From assembly GCF_020085105.1 (NCBI RefSeq), contig NC_058055.1, forward strand, positions 19,335,822 through 19,399,821: 64,000 bases of DNA, given 5' to 3'. Of the stretch, positions 1 through 55,587 are shown one piece after another. Below the pieces are notes generated by a model. It searched no databases and was not told where the DNA came from. It saw only the letters and a list, made by a program, of their open reading frames with translations. This DNA comes from Siniperca chuatsi. Its lineage: Eukaryota > Chordata > Actinopteri > Centrarchiformes > Sinipercidae. How positions within the stretch are numbered: position 1 is the stretch's first letter; every line of letters begins with the position of its first letter. The position numbers and the translations under genes were made by a program.

Positions 1-24
1 ATGTTTTTCTCTCACGTTACACAG

Positions 25-150
25 CCACGTGGTACAAACCTACCCAAGCCGCCCATTCCTCCTCAGGTTGAGGAAGAGTTCTACACCATAGCAGACTTCC
101 AGACCACCATCCCTGATGGTATTAGCTTCCAAGCCGGAGTCAAAGTTGAG
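25..150 (+). CDS. sh3pxd2b: sh3pxd2b (TKS4), penultimate coding exon
   Basis: Exon of 42 codons, phase 0 at both ends, bounded by an acceptor (acacag, ending at 24) and a donor (gtaggt, from 151). It encodes the linker [14 protein letters not shown] and the first half of the third SH3 domain (YTIADFQ, then [13 protein letters not shown]). It joins directly to the exon at 309, which completes the SH3 fold. The gene continues upstream of the window: the PX domain and first two SH3 domains are not present here. Confidence 0.93.
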
Positions 151-308
151 GTAGGTCAGGCACTTCCTGTGTGGAATTGAAATAAAGAATATAGTGAAAC
201 ATTTGGTTTGAATAAAGATTTGTACATTTTGTTTATTCATTTATTTTCATTATTAATTTTAAAGTGATTTAGTAAAATGAAATGACTCCTTTTTTTTTTA
301 CCTACTAG

Positions 309-1829
309 GTGATTGAGAAGAATGCAAGTGGTTGGTGGTACATCCAGATAGATGAAAAAGAGGGCTGGGCCCCTGCCACCTTTATTGACAAGTACAAGAA
401 GACCAGTAATGCCCTGCGACCTAATTTTCTTGCCCCTCTGCCCAATGAGATGGAGAAGCTGAGACTGGAAGATGGTGGTTCTTCAAATGTTTCAGGCACA
501 GATGACAGCTGGTCCAAGCCTTTACCAGATGAGCCAACCACAGCCCCTGAGTCCTGTGCCCGGCCTAAGCTGAGAGATTGGAAGTCCAGTGCCAGCAAGG
601 GGGCCCCTGGGCTTTTACCTCCAGCCCCAGCTGCCCCTCCAGTCGAGGAGAAACCAGCTCTGCCACCTCGAAGGGAGTCCATTAATAAGAGCTTTGAATT
701 GGAGGTAGCAGAGAAACCAAGACCTGATCATTCTAAACCTTTGCCCCCAAAACCCCCAGCTCCTGGGGTCATCATGCCGCTTGTTCCACCCAAGGCAGCC
801 CCCTTCAAACAGGACAAACCACCAGAGACCAAGAAAGAAGATAAGAGCAAACCTCTTCACCTTCGAAATGAGATGGGTCTTGAATGTGGCCACAAGATCT
901 CTGCTAAAGAGGTGAAGAAGTTTAACCTGAAACCCGTACCTAAACAGCCACCAAAACCCAAATCAGAAGCGCAGGAGGAGAAACCAGAGGCAGCTGGCCC
1001 AGCAGTATTTATTAAGGCAAAGCCAGTGATCCGACCTAAACCTGTTCCAGCTGCCAAGCCAGATCCTCTGGCAGAGAACAAACTAGACATCACCAATCTG
1101 AGAAGCAAGCTGAGGCCATCAAAACCAGCAGATCTCGGCTCTGTGTCAGCTGAGGTGAACCATCAGAATGACACCTCAGCAGCAGTAAATAGTTCCCAAC
1201 CCAGTCCCCCCATCCATATCCCTACTCTCAATAATGGTAAGCACTGTGATGAGCCAAAACTCCCTCCAAAACACATTAATGGTCATAGCCAGGAGAGCTC
1301 ATCACCCCCTACAAAACCAGCAGTGCCTCCCCACAAGGAACCCCCTCAGAGACCCCCCACCATGGCTCCAAGGAGACCTCCTCCTCCAAAGAAGGAAAGC
1401 CCATCCAGCCCGACTGAGCTCAAACCTCCACCTGCTCTAAAAGAAGCCCGGGACATTCCCAAGGCCGCACCACCTCAACTCAGCAGACCCCCTCCCCCTA
1501 AACCCAAAGGGTTCGTTCTGGCACCTCCGAACAAAGAGAGAGAAGAGCCCAAAGTTAATAAAGTCCCGATTCCTCCCAAGCCCCAGTTGAAGAGCGAGAA
1601 GCCCGGCCCGCCCAAGGACAAGCTTCCACCTTTACTCAAAGAGCCCAGTAAGGATGAGCTGTATCTAGCTGTGGCGGACTTTGAAGGGGATGAAAACACA
1701 TCCAGCTTCAAGGTGGGTACAGTGTTTGAGGTTCTAGAAAAAAACGGCAGCGGCTGGTGGTTCTGTAAAAATGTAGGAGAAGAAGTTGAGGGCTGGATCC
1801 CCTCGAATTACCTGAGCAAGAAACCTTAA
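309..1829 (+). CDS. sh3pxd2b: sh3pxd2b (TKS4), terminal coding exon
   Basis: Large last coding exon of about 506 codons, ending in TAA at 1827-1829. SH3PXD2B/TKS4 is a phosphoinositide-binding PX plus four-SH3 scaffold that organises podosomes and invadopodia and local actin remodelling. Seen here: the exon opens with the second half of SH3 number three (VIEKNASGWWYIQ, then WAPATFIDKY). A low-complexity proline-rich region of roughly 390 residues follows, with many PxxP motifs (PPRRES, APRRPPPPKK, RPPPPKPKG) and a conserved-looking island, GLECGHKISAKEVKKFNL, near residues 191-208 of the exon. The C-terminal fourth SH3 (about 1653-1826) runs from ELYLAVADFEGDE through SGWWFCKN to GWIPSNYLSKKP. 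The end matches TKS4 better than the paralogue TKS5. The acceptor is cctactag, ending at 308. Long open frames on the opposite strand are shadows of the biased proline codons. Confidence 0.93.
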   Translation: MIEKNASGWWYIQIDEKEGWAPATFIDKYKKTSNALRPNFLAPLPNEMEKLRLEDGGSSNVSGTDDSWSKPLPDEPTTAPESCARPKLRDWKSSASKGAPGLLPPAPAAPPVEEKPALPPRRESINKSFELEVAEKPRPDHSKPLPPKPPAPGVIMPLVPPKAAPFKQDKPPETKKEDKSKPLHLRNEMGLECGHKISAKEVKKFNLKPVPKQPPKPKSEAQEEKPEAAGPAVFIKAKPVIRPKPVPAAKPDPLAENKLDITNLRSKLRPSKPADLGSVSAEVNHQNDTSAAVNSSQPSPPIHIPTLNNGKHCDEPKLPPKHINGHSQESSSPPTKPAVPPHKEPPQRPPTMAPRRPPPPKKESPSSPTELKPPPALKEARDIPKAAPPQLSRPPPPKPKGFVLAPPNKEREEPKVNKVPIPPKPQLKSEKPGPPKDKLPPLLKEPSKDELYLAVADFEGDENTSSFKVGTVFEVLEKNGSGWWFCKNVGEEVEGWIPSNYLSKKP

Positions 1830-3660
1830 TATGAATGTGTTCCCAAAACCATCGCCATATGAATAAATACACAAACCATTTCAATGAACAAAATATCCCT
1901 ACTTTGTAGCTTATTAGCATTTTTTATTTATATGTAGCTTTTTTTTTTTAACTGACACATTTTTGTTATGTTTCATTTTGATAAGAATACTCTACCTAAA
2001 CTAAACCAGCAATAACACATGACCTTGTTGGGTCTTGTGATGTTTCCTTTTTTTTTTTCTTTTTTTTATCTAAAGATTATGTGAAATCTTAGGTAAAAAG
2101 GCTAGACAATAGAACAGCAGTAAATGTATCTCCACCCATGCCTTCTATGATATTGTGCCTCTATATTATATGCAAAGTGCTTCAGTGCTTAATATACTGT
2201 ATGCAACTGTAGACCTAGTCCTTGTTGGAATCTTAAAAACCTTTTGACTAAAAATCAAAAACCTATATCACAGAAGAATATACTAGATGTTCAAATCCAG
2301 CTAGTCTTTCCCCAGCAGTAGACAAGAAATGCTAAATCCCTTAGACAAAGACTGCATGTGAACTCACTGGGGGAGTTCACTGACTACATCTGGGCTTTCA
2401 AGTGCTATTAGCAATTATTAAGAGATGTCTTTGCCAAGTAGAAGTGCTGTTTGTTATACTAGAAACATGCATATATTAGTTTTTGTGCTATTGTATTGCT
2501 TTTCTTCGTTGACTGCATAATTAATGTTGCAGTGCCTTGTAAAAGATGTGCACTTCGTCAGTCATTTCAGATGAGGTAAGTTTAAGGTTTGCACACGCTG
2601 AGGGAAGGGGAAGAATGCCACAGTGCATTTTATTTCTTAGTTTATTAGTAATTTTATTAGCTATGGTTTTTTTTATACTCACTGTAACAAATATCCACCA
2701 ATATAAAGACGAGGCTAGAACATCCAAACTGACAAGGTGAAAAGAAGCTCTGTCAAAGTATTTTAACATAATCATGTTATCTCACATCCAGAAATAAAAA
2801 ACTTGCAGAGCACATCTGCATATCTGTACCAGATGTCTGACCTAAGAAATTGGAGATCTACAGTGATTTGTGCAATTATTTACAGTATTGTAAGTGTACA
2901 GTCTGTTCTTAACCGAAGTTTGGTGCTCAAATAACAGCAAAGTATGACCATTGTATAAAAATAATGTTTTACATTAATGCTTGACTGGTCTCAAGCATGG
3001 TCAGTATGGCAAATTATTTTTTATTGTACAGAAATGAGAGAGGCATATCTTAGCTGTTGTCACTTTTCTTTGATGGTCCATCTGTTAGCTCTTTTACTCT
3101 GTACTGATGAAGGGGTTGGAAAGAAAGAAAGGATGAAAGAGCCAAGAAGGAATTTGCTAATTAGAGGAAATAAAGAGGGTTGTGTTGTTTTTTGGGCGGG
3201 GGGTTTCTGTCAAAAGATAAATGAAAAATAAGTCACTTAAGAAAAGTATGTGAAACAACTGTCTGCTAAATTCACATTAAATGGTTCAGAAATAATTGTA
3301 ATTAAGTGTTGTAAAATTGAAAAATAATGGTTCTCGACACAAATCAGACAAGGCTGCAAGCTGTAACACTGATGCTGTTCTGCTTCTAGTTGCTATAATG
3401 TTATTCCACCCTCCACCCGTGTTTTATATAGAAATGACAGTATGTTACCAATTAGAAGGGGAAAAGCAGTTTTACATATACCTTGTATTCGGGTATATTT
3501 TATGTGGACAAAAGGCAGGAAAGTACAGTACAGTGCAAGGCAAATGGGTTGATGGTGTCATCATTTCAGTATTGTAATCTTATTTACTTTTTTGTATTTT
3601 TCATTACATTGAGTCTTTTACTTAAGTCAATAAAAGTTTCAGATTTTTCAGTTCAGCTGT
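1830..3660 (+). other. sh3pxd2b: sh3pxd2b 3' UTR (inferred)
   Basis: AT-rich, repeat-poor stretch after the stop codon with no supportable coding region. Several AATAAA hexamers occur, at 1862, about 2792 and about 3166. The hexamer at 3629-3634, followed by a T/GT-rich tract, is the best candidate for the distal cleavage site, giving a UTR of about 1.8 kb. Long 3' UTRs are usual for this gene. Extent is inferred, since no transcript data are available. Confidence 0.5.
3629..3634 (+). terminator. Candidate polyadenylation signal of sh3pxd2b
   Basis: AATAAA followed within 15-45 bases by T-rich and TGTG-containing sequence, the usual downstream element. It precedes the transposon remnant at 3858, so transcription plausibly ends before it. 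Earlier hexamers could give shorter isoforms. Confidence 0.45.
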
Positions 3661-3857
3661 CATACTGTGTCTGATTTGGCATTTCAAAAATCCCAAGAAA
3701 AATGTTGGAATGTCTTTGGGTTAATTATCTGAAAAACTGATAAAAGCTTAAATATTATTTCTTGTTGCGCTAATCAATATTTGTATATTAAAAAGGTACC
3801 CTGTAGAGTTTTAGTAGCATTATTGAGCTATGTTTTGTTCAACCAAAAAAAAAAAAA

Positions 3858-4278
<421 letters not shown>

Positions 4279-4539
4279 TTATGGGACTTATATGGTGCCA
4301 ACTTTGTTTTTTTTTAATAGGACTTTGCCTTTTACTCTACAAATCTTATGCTATCAATTACTTCAAACTGACTAAACATCTGTAAGTTCAATCTAAGTCT
4401 TATCCAGATGAAGGACTTGAACAAAAATCTAGCCTTGATGTCAACATCACATCATGTTACAGTCTTACACATAAAATTATGTGTGCTTTGATGGTGTTAC
4501 TACTAGTACTATTAGAAACAGCCTACGCAACAATCCAGT

Positions 4540-6179
4540 AATTAGAAAATCTGCCTTTATTAAGAGTTATTTACAACAGTGGTTCCTTCTGATACAGTCT
4601 CATTCACACTCACAACCCCTCCATACAAACAATGTCATGTAAACTGAGGCAGAGAGGAAGGCATAGATGGAGCCATTACACATGACAGAAAAGAGAATTT
4701 TTTCAAATATAAATACTTTTGAGAGTGTGTGAGAGGGAGAGAGAGATTAAGCTGTACCTGATTGCTGACCTGAATCAATGTAAATTTGCAGACCAGACTG
4801 CTCTAAAAAAAAAAAACCTCACTCAACAATACGAGTTCCTCAGCTGCATCAGATTATTATTCGAAAAATTAATCCCTAAACTATTGCTTCACAAGTACTA
4901 AAAATGATGAAGATGGAATATTTTTTAAGCAATGCTCTTTCTTTCAAAAAGGTTGATACATCTATTTTTGGAGTTAAACTCTTCATATTATCCCCCCTCT
5001 CAGTGCAAAGGAAGGCAGAGTTTAAGAAAAATAAACATCTTTAAGCTTAGGCGAGACATACGTGTAATATTGCACTTTGGTTAGCAGGCAGTGCATTTAC
5101 TGCACATGGTACAACAATTTTACATGCGATACATTTTTAAATTCAAATTTAAATCCCCTATTTAACATCCTTCAAAGAACAACAGTATTTTCCTTTGGCT
5201 TTGTCAGTTCCCATCCAGTGTGACTGATTTTACAGTAAAAATACAACAGAAAAATATAAATGTCATAATAGCAACACTTTGAATAACAATAAGCCCTCCC
5301 CTGTCTGTTAAAATCTCATTCCTAAATAATCATTTAAAAGAAACATTTAAATTCTGATCTGGATTTAGCCTCATCCCCCATTTCAAACAAGAAAAAATAA
5401 CCACATCCTTCATACCATGGGAGTTGGTTAAAACAAGAGAGAAAATATTTAAATTAGCATTTACAGTAATAAATCTAGATAAGGTTGGTTTTTTTTCAAA
5501 TCAGTAAAAATAAATAAAGGCAGACTTCTGCAGACATCTGGGGGAGTATTAAGTCTGTAAATTCTTAAATTTTGGGTGTGTTTTTGGTCATTATATTTGG
5601 AAGACAGCACTGATAATTTGGGGTAAACAAAAAGTGCTTAGTTACTGGCTCACCAGCTGTCTTAGAAACAAACTCATGCAAAAAGAAATTCCCTCACTGG
5701 GTGCTTAGAGACCACAAACTACTTCTTCCTAACCAAACTGTTTTTTCCTCAATATTTACTCATTAAGACAGATAATTAGTTTGGTATCTTAAGTTCACCC
5801 AAACTCACGGCCACTGTATCATATTACCCTCATGTTTCACTGGTGAGCATTAAGAAGCAGACTTTAACAGAAAAAAGAAATTAAAACACTGTATGGGAGC
5901 AGATACTATGTAACTGATTCGTGTGAAGCACATGATGAGTTTTAAATCCATCAAATACTACACTTTTTTTTAAAAAAGAAAAACCTTAGAACATGAGTTA
6001 AAACATAAATATTCACTAAAACAATAAAGAAACCTAATTGGGGGGATAGGTATGGTGCCATTACGGGCAAAGCCAATTAAAACTGAGGCAGCAGGCATTT
6101 GTAATGCCAGTGGGTGTATGGTTATGTGTTGGTGCTAACAATGGCCAGGAGATATTGTGCAATGTCACAGCGGCTGTTC
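4540..6179 (-). other. stk10: stk10 3' UTR (inferred)
   Basis: Sequence downstream of the stk10 stop on the minus strand. It is AT-rich and free of obvious transposons, with no supportable ORF. The first good AATAAA on the minus strand below the stop is at 4561-4556, giving a UTR of about 1.6 kb. Extent is inferred. Confidence 0.5.
4556..4561 (-). terminator. Candidate polyadenylation signal of stk10
   Basis: TTTATT on the plus strand reads AATAAA on the minus strand, followed downstream (lower coordinates) by a T/G-rich stretch on the minus strand. It faces the sh3pxd2b signal at 3629 across about 0.9 kb. Confidence 0.45.
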
Positions 6180-49760
<43,581 letters not shown>

Positions 49761-50080
49761 TGGGTCTCCCACAGCTCAAACAGCTGAAAGCAAAACTACT
49801 AAACTTCTATTGGAATGTGAATTTTTTGTGACCCAAATGTATTGGTCGTTTACATCCTACTGCATCACTATACTGTTTAATGCTATTGGTTATAGGGTTG
49901 TTTTTTATTAAAGAACAAAACAAGTGACACTCTTTGGGTGATAGTTCATTACAGTTTATTTTACTGAAAATCTTAAATGCATTAATCAGTAGTTTTAAAA
50001 TCATAATTGATCTATTCTCTTTTCCTTTAAACTACATGATGGCTCAACTAACTTACTCTTCACCTGTACAGGCAGTACTA

Positions 50081-50097
50081 CAGCGCCCTCCAGTGGC
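50081..50097 (-). promoter_or_regulatory. CTCF-like motif upstream of stk10
   Basis: The minus strand reads GCCACTGGAGGGCGCTG, one mismatch from the CTCF core. It sits about 0.4 kb beyond the stk10 promoter region, between stk10 and cytl1. Confidence 0.35.
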
Positions 50098-51220
50098 ACA
50101 TTCAGCTCAGTGAACTTGTACCCGTTGAGCATGTGGAAAACGACCAGAGTGAGACAAAGCAACTACAGAAAATGAATATATATTTTAGTGCTGAAATGAT
50201 TAGTCATCGATCGACAGAGTATTAATTGACAGATTTTTGTTAAATAAATTACTTAAATTAGAGTATTCAGTTATTAAGCAAAAATAACAAAGATTCTCTG
50301 TTTCCAACTTCTCAGGTGTGAGGATTTGTGGTTTTATATCATTTTAAATTGAATATGTTTGGCTATTAGTCTGTTTGTCAGACAAAACAATCAATTTGAA
50401 GACATTAGCTTGGGCTCTGGGAAAATAGTCACTGACATTTTTCACTATTTTATAGAATTCATCACAACTCCTGTGAATCCCCAAAGAACCTACAGTAAAG
50501 AGACATGCTCATGCAAGTCCATACAAGCCTACAGAGGTTTCTACTAATCTCCTCACACTAATAACATGTCACCATTGTAATTGCGTGTATACTTTGTTCA
50601 GTTACTATGACTACAAAAAATTAAGCTCCAGCATGTTAACTTGATGCACTTTATCTTCCTCTAAAAATCCCTTAGGTGCCTGTTGGCTTTAAGTAATTTT
50701 GATCCATTCACACAACAATAAATGCTCGGTGATGATTTTGAAATACCCAGAATAGACCTTATGTCAAGACATTTTGACATTTCACAGTAGGGAAAGCACA
50801 GGTGTAATTAATGAAATTAACGATGGCTGAATTCCATTTCGCTGCTTCAGTTTCAGGGTCATTGTTGGCTCACTGTCTTACTGGGACACTTGAATTGTAC
50901 AGAGCCATTGTTAATGTTATTAGTAACCTGTGCTTTTTCCTACTATGACAAGTCAAAATGGCTGTTAAAAGGGGCTATTTTTAACAATCCTTAAAATATG
51001 ACATAGTATATTTTACCTGGATTCACTTAGTATATGTATTTAATATTTTGCTTGAATCAGGGGTGTGGACTCACTAACCCTAAATCACTGCATTTTATAT
51101 CATTAGTGGAGTAATTAGAACATGTAAATAAAATGTTTTATTAGAATAAGTCAGATGCATATTGTGTGTATTGTGTCATTATCTTGTTAAATGAGAATAA
51201 CAAAAGGCATTTTAATAAAG

Positions 51221-51226
51221 TTTATT
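51221..51226 (-). terminator. Candidate polyadenylation signal of cytl1
   Basis: AATAAA on the minus strand, 257 bases below the cytl1 stop codon. A second hexamer lies at 51142-51137. Confidence 0.35.
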
Positions 51227-51482
51227 ATATGAAATGTTTCCAGTCAGATTCCATAGGAAAGATGTGGTAATTAGTGGTAATATTAAAACCGCAATATAGT
51301 CATAAAACAGATGATTAAAGTACATTGTTTAGTTACACAACCATAGTTACCATAGATATAAATATAACATCAGCCTTGTGTCTTTCAATCATTGCAGACG
51401 CTTGGAGAATGTACATAGAAGGACTGCATTGCTGTCTCTCTAATCACCTTGAGCAGACAGTAATATTGTCCTTTCAGGTATG

Positions 51483-51527
51483 TTAGCGCTCCAGCGCAGC
51501 ACAGTCATAGATTGTGAACACCAAGTC
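51483..51527 (-). CDS. cytl1: cytl1 coding exon 4 (terminal, 45 nt)
   Basis: Residues 116-129 and TAA: DLVFTIYDCAALER with Cys124. The acceptor follows a T-run (ttttttgtag). The tail after DCAALE is about eight residues shorter than in human. Confidence 0.92.
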   Translation of the reverse strand, partial: DLVFTIYDCAALER

Positions 51528-54104
51528 CTACAAAAAAGAAGGTGAAATAAACGTGTGTGATTGAATAATAGTCTCATTCAGATTCATATTTCCTATGTTG
51601 TAAGCAGATTAATTTCATATGCCTTCATATTAAATACATTGTTATCTGGATTGAAAGTGCAGGTACAAATAAAAATCCTCAGCAGAAAATCACCCATATG
51701 ACGTGTGTATACTCACACTCCATTTACTATTTTTATTTCCAGTCTATAATTGACCTTAATTAGAGTTCAACCCTTTTTCTGTTATTGAAGCTTACTAAAA
51801 TGACCGTAATGAAAGTGAATTAATTCTAACCCTTTGTCGAGACATCATGGCCTGGTCTGCGCAGACAGGTCATGTCAGTCTGTTATGGGAAACCAGCCAC
51901 AGACCCAGATGTGCCTGACTTCACAGTTCAGGTGAGCAGGATCAAACATGCACTGAATGCTTTTCATGATCCGCATCATAAACCCTGTTTAATCCTGTGA
52001 AAGGACCCACTGAGTGACCCATTAAGCGGCAGTCAGTTTGAATGCATCTCATCAGTGTTAGTCTGTTTTCCCTTTTCTGTTTCATGTTGGGCTGCAGCAG
52101 AGACTCTGGCTCTGTGGATATACTGTAGATAAATATGAATTATTATTATTAAGCTCTTTCATTTATCTGGAAAGTTAGTTGTGCACAATAAACTGAATCA
52201 ACCTCAGTGCTGAATTACAGCTGTAAGCTTTTTCAGGTAAATATTATTTGGGAATGACAACAACTTGGAATGATCTTGAAGAAAGATGGTTTCGTTGTTG
52301 AATCTGGGATGAGGTTAATGTACTGTGCAACAGGAGAGGTGCGCTATGAACCAGTGTAACTACAAATCTCAATAAAAATGTTTTTGCCATTAGCCTTTGT
52401 CATAGTAACTGGCTATGGTCATGACAGTTAACACCTCTTATTAACTACCACTTACTAAGTAGCTGTGACACAGGAAATGCAAAGATGCTGATGATGGAGA
52501 TTTTACAGCACGGCATCATATAGTCAACATGGCTTGTCTTTATTTCATCACAAAGTACACACTAAAAAAGTGCACAAGTAGTGGTGATTGTTTTTGTGCT
52601 ACTGTAGTGTCCCAAGGTGAAGTTGTGGGTGGTGAAAGGTTAAGCGGACCAAAACAGTACAACTTCTACAAATACTGCTACTACTACAACGTTTACCTTC
52701 TCTAGTCACAGAGGAGAATGTCACTCTTTCAAAAGAGCACATATTGTAGTCCGTTAAAAGTACAGATAATGTACAAAAAAGTATTTCTGTGCAAACTGAT
52801 TTAAGGTACATGTAGTATTTTTTTTTTACATAAATTAATCTTTAACATATTTACTTTCAGACATTGATATACTTTCCCGTGCACAAATGAGGTAATGCAT
52901 ATGAGGCCTGTAACCTCAACATCCACTGCAACAAAGGTACAGCCCCAATGAGAAAAGATAAATCCCTGTACTTTCTACCAGATGTTTGACTGCACTTCCC
53001 TTTGTGTCCCACCAGATACATCTTTGAGTCTCATTGTGTTGAACTTATTCAGACCATTTGTGTTGTCTTACCCCATGACATTTCTCTGACATGATGATGA
53101 AGAGCTGTCTCAGAGTGACACCCAGCTTCCCCACTTCTCTGGTGTAAGCACAGCGGCGCTGTCGCAGGCCTTCCACCAGGGAGATGTAGGTCCTCATTTT
53201 GTACATCACACAAGCATTCTGTCAGCATGAGTAGCAATTAGTGTCCCTGTGTGTGATTTACAGCTGAGATTTTCAGTCAAAATACCACAGATGTTAGTGT
53301 AGAAAAGTTTGGGGCAGCCAGATAACTCAAAACAGTTTGAAAGATAAACATAGACTGAAAGTACTGATCAGAAAACATATTTTCTTTTTATGTTGGTACT
53401 TTGACTGAGGGGTTTAAGTACAGTATGAACGTTATCTTAACATTTAACTTTGGTTGCCTTTCAAACATTTAAATCTAGTAACATTATGATTCACAATAAA
53501 TAGGTTTTTGTTACAGTTGTGGGGAATTTGAAGTCATACTTACATGGACGTCAAGGTAGAGATCTGGCATGTGTGCCATGCAGAAATGCTGGATGAAAAA
53601 AACAATATGAATCATGAAGTTTCAAAATGCAACATTGGCAGGATAATCTAATGTAGTTTTTATATCCATATACCAATACTCTGAGAAATCACAGGTGTCT
53701 CACATCACTAAATTAAACCCAACTAAAATTTGTTCACATTTAGCCTGCTATGCTATATAATTAATGAAGGAATAAAATAACTATTATCTCCATTGTGGTC
53801 CTTAGTACAATATTTAAAACACTAGATAAACACCAAACAAGTAAAAATTCAGTATGGCACACAAAAATAGATACTAAACACCACCACAGAGTTAAATCTA
53901 ATCCATATAGAGCAAAAATCTACAAGAGTGACAACACAGCAGCTGACTTACAGTTTCAGGGTCCCTCTTTAAATCTGCAGCCCAATGGGTGAGCTCTTGT
54001 GCCATGCTCAGTACCTTGGTGTAGCACGTTGGTGGGTAGAAAGGGTAGCTCAGTACCAGCGGCATCAAACACCAAACAAACAACAAGTGGTTAAAGATCG
54101 CCAT
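51483..54104 (-). CDS. cytl1: cytl1, cytokine-like protein 1: complete gene, 4 coding exons
   Basis: CYTL1 is a small secreted cytokine-like protein first described in CD34+ cells and linked to cartilage biology. Exons in transcript order: 54104-53952, 53588-53544, 53218-53072, 51527-51483. All are phase 0 and give 129 residues (human 136). Seen: a signal peptide with hydrophobic core LLFVWCLMPLVLS (residues 7-19), probably cleaved near residue 19-20. Then PPTCYTKVLSMAQELT, matching the mature N-terminus of CYTL1; MPDLYLDVHNACV across the exon 2/3 join, matching LPRLYLDIHNYCV; and DLVFTIYDCAALE, matching DLVFLLDDCNALE. Six cysteines in the mature protein (27, 54, 69, 89, 113, 124) correspond to the six in mammalian CYTL1, so three disulfides are expected. 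The gene points away from the stk32-type gene at 59.9 kb. An upstream non-coding exon cannot be excluded: an AG acceptor-like site lies 13 bases before the ATG. Confidence 0.93.
51528..53071. other. cytl1 intron 3: nothing recognised
   Basis: 1.5 kb intron without a supportable gene or repeat. Confidence 0.6.
53072..53218 (-). CDS. cytl1: cytl1 coding exon 3
   Basis: Residues 67-115: NACVMYKMRTYISLVEGLRQ, then RRCAYTREVGKLGVTLRQLF, ending SEKCHG. Contains Cys69, Cys89 and Cys113. Confidence 0.93.
53544..53588 (-). CDS. cytl1: cytl1 coding exon 2 (45-nt mini-exon)
   Basis: Residues 52-66, HFCMAHMPDLYLDVH, with Cys54. The acceptor is ttcatccag and the donor GTAAGT. Found by phase and homology; too short for an ORF scan. 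Confidence 0.93.
53952..54104 (-). CDS. cytl1: cytl1 coding exon 1 (signal peptide)
   Basis: Residues 1-51: the signal peptide and the PPTCY motif with Cys27, ending LKRDPET before the donor GTAAGT. Confidence 0.93.
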
Positions 54105-55587
54105 GACTCACTGACACCTACTGCACTAACAGAACCTCTGTTTGTTTGTGTCACCAATGCACATATGCAGCCACGTATGCATGTGGACCGATTTTAACAC
54201 ACCCTTTGTTTACTCCAAAATAATTATGCAACTGCAGAGGAATGACGGGCGACTACCCATTGTGTGAGATAAGCCAGCACTGATCTTTATGGAAGAATCA
54301 AAGCAAGTTTTTAACACTGAGAAGACATAAATGAGTAATTTGCCTTAGGGCAGCTCAGGAAGGGAGGAATATCCAGCATGGTATTCCTTTTGCTTAAGTA
54401 AAAGTACAAAAGAATTAGCATAAAAAATAATACTTAAAAGTACCAAAAAAAAGTACTCATGTAAATGTTCTTTGTCACTTTCCACCACTGAAGATTTGTT
54501 TCTATACACTTCATATCTTAGTATCAATTGAGTATTGTCTGATAGCGTACTAACATAGTGCACAATGATTTACAAAACATGACAGTGACTTTAGTTACTC
54601 CAATAGCCACAGTCTCAAGATCCCAACTCAATATATACTGTAGCACCTTTGGAATGAAATTGATGCATGTTTTTAGTTTATTAGATATGTCATATTCTTC
54701 TGCACGTTATTTGTTTCTGTATGCGTTTTAATTTAAAGCACATTGACTTGACTTGTAATGAAATGTGCTATATAAACAAAACAAAAATTGGCTTGCCTGG
54801 AAGAATCCAGACAGCCCTGAGGCCATATATACCATAGAAGGTATCTGGACCTTTATTGTATTGGTGCAGGTGTGCTGCTATTTTGCATTGTTATTACTTC
54901 AATCTCTGAAGAAGTGAAAAAGATAAGAAAGCAAAACACATCAATAAAATCCAACCAAGAGTTGATGTGGGCACAAGCCACAGACTATTATCAGAGTATT
55001 ATCTTTCAAATGTTCATACCTAAAACATGTGCTTATCTTAATTTTACCAAGCAGCTGAAAATAATTGAGCAGTCTGAACACTTAAGCAAGTATCCTTATA
55101 TGTGTAAAAGAATTTCAGTAGTAAAACTACATGTATATATCCTGCAGTAAAATAAAGAAAATAAACCTCAAGAAACATGCCTGTTGAAATTTGTACATTT
55201 TGAATAGAAGAGCTTTAACAGCCAGTACTCTGATATATGTTTGCCATAATGAAGCATTTTTTGCATTGGGGGGGCTGCTGATACTTTGACTGGAATATTG
55301 ATCATGAAAGTGACTTATATTGTAAATTCTATTCCCAAGACCCTTGCTGTATTAATACTGGCGTCTGTCCTAGCATGTAATGTCCTTTTTATCCACTAGA
55401 TGGGGCTAATTTCAGATTTAAACTCCTTAATCTTCCTGAGCATTCTTAAAGTCCAATATCTCTTAAGCATCATGTTGAAGTTCTCCAAATAGTTTCCATT
55501 CCTTAATTCAAATCTGAATCTGATATAACCAGGACTTATCTATGACCGATTCTCTTTAAAGGCAAAAAAACCCCCATCCTCACTCAC
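54105..55587. other. Intergenic region upstream of cytl1
   Basis: Contains two probable repeat fragments. At about 54390-54490 there are AAGTAAAAGTAC and AAAGTACTCATG words of a common fish repeat. At about 54733-54785 is AAGCACATTGACTTGACTTG followed by GAAATGTGCTATATAAAC, resembling the 3' tail of a fish LINE. The cytl1 promoter must lie near 54.1-54.3 kb, but no clear element is visible. Confidence 0.4.

Larger units (their letters stand above)
49761..51482. other. Intergenic region stk10-cytl1
   Basis: About 1.7 kb, AT-rich, no gene supported. It holds a CTCF-like site at 50081-50097 and, at its right end, the likely cytl1 3' UTR with AATAAA on the minus strand at 51226-51221 (another at 51142-51137). 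Confidence 0.5.

Noticed and set aside
305..1711. Several long ORFs on the minus strand and in other frames across the sh3pxd2b exon
   Set aside because: They are shadows of the proline-rich coding strand, with no splice or family support.
309..1829. Calling the scaffold sh3pxd2a (TKS5)
   Set aside because: The peptide GLECGHKISAKEVKK and the terminal SH3 ending IPSNYLSKKP match TKS4, and the neighbour is stk10 rather than slk.
49761..51482. EFCAB9 or UBTD2 orthologues near stk10
   Set aside because: No EF-hand or ubiquitin-like reading frame was found in either flank of stk10.
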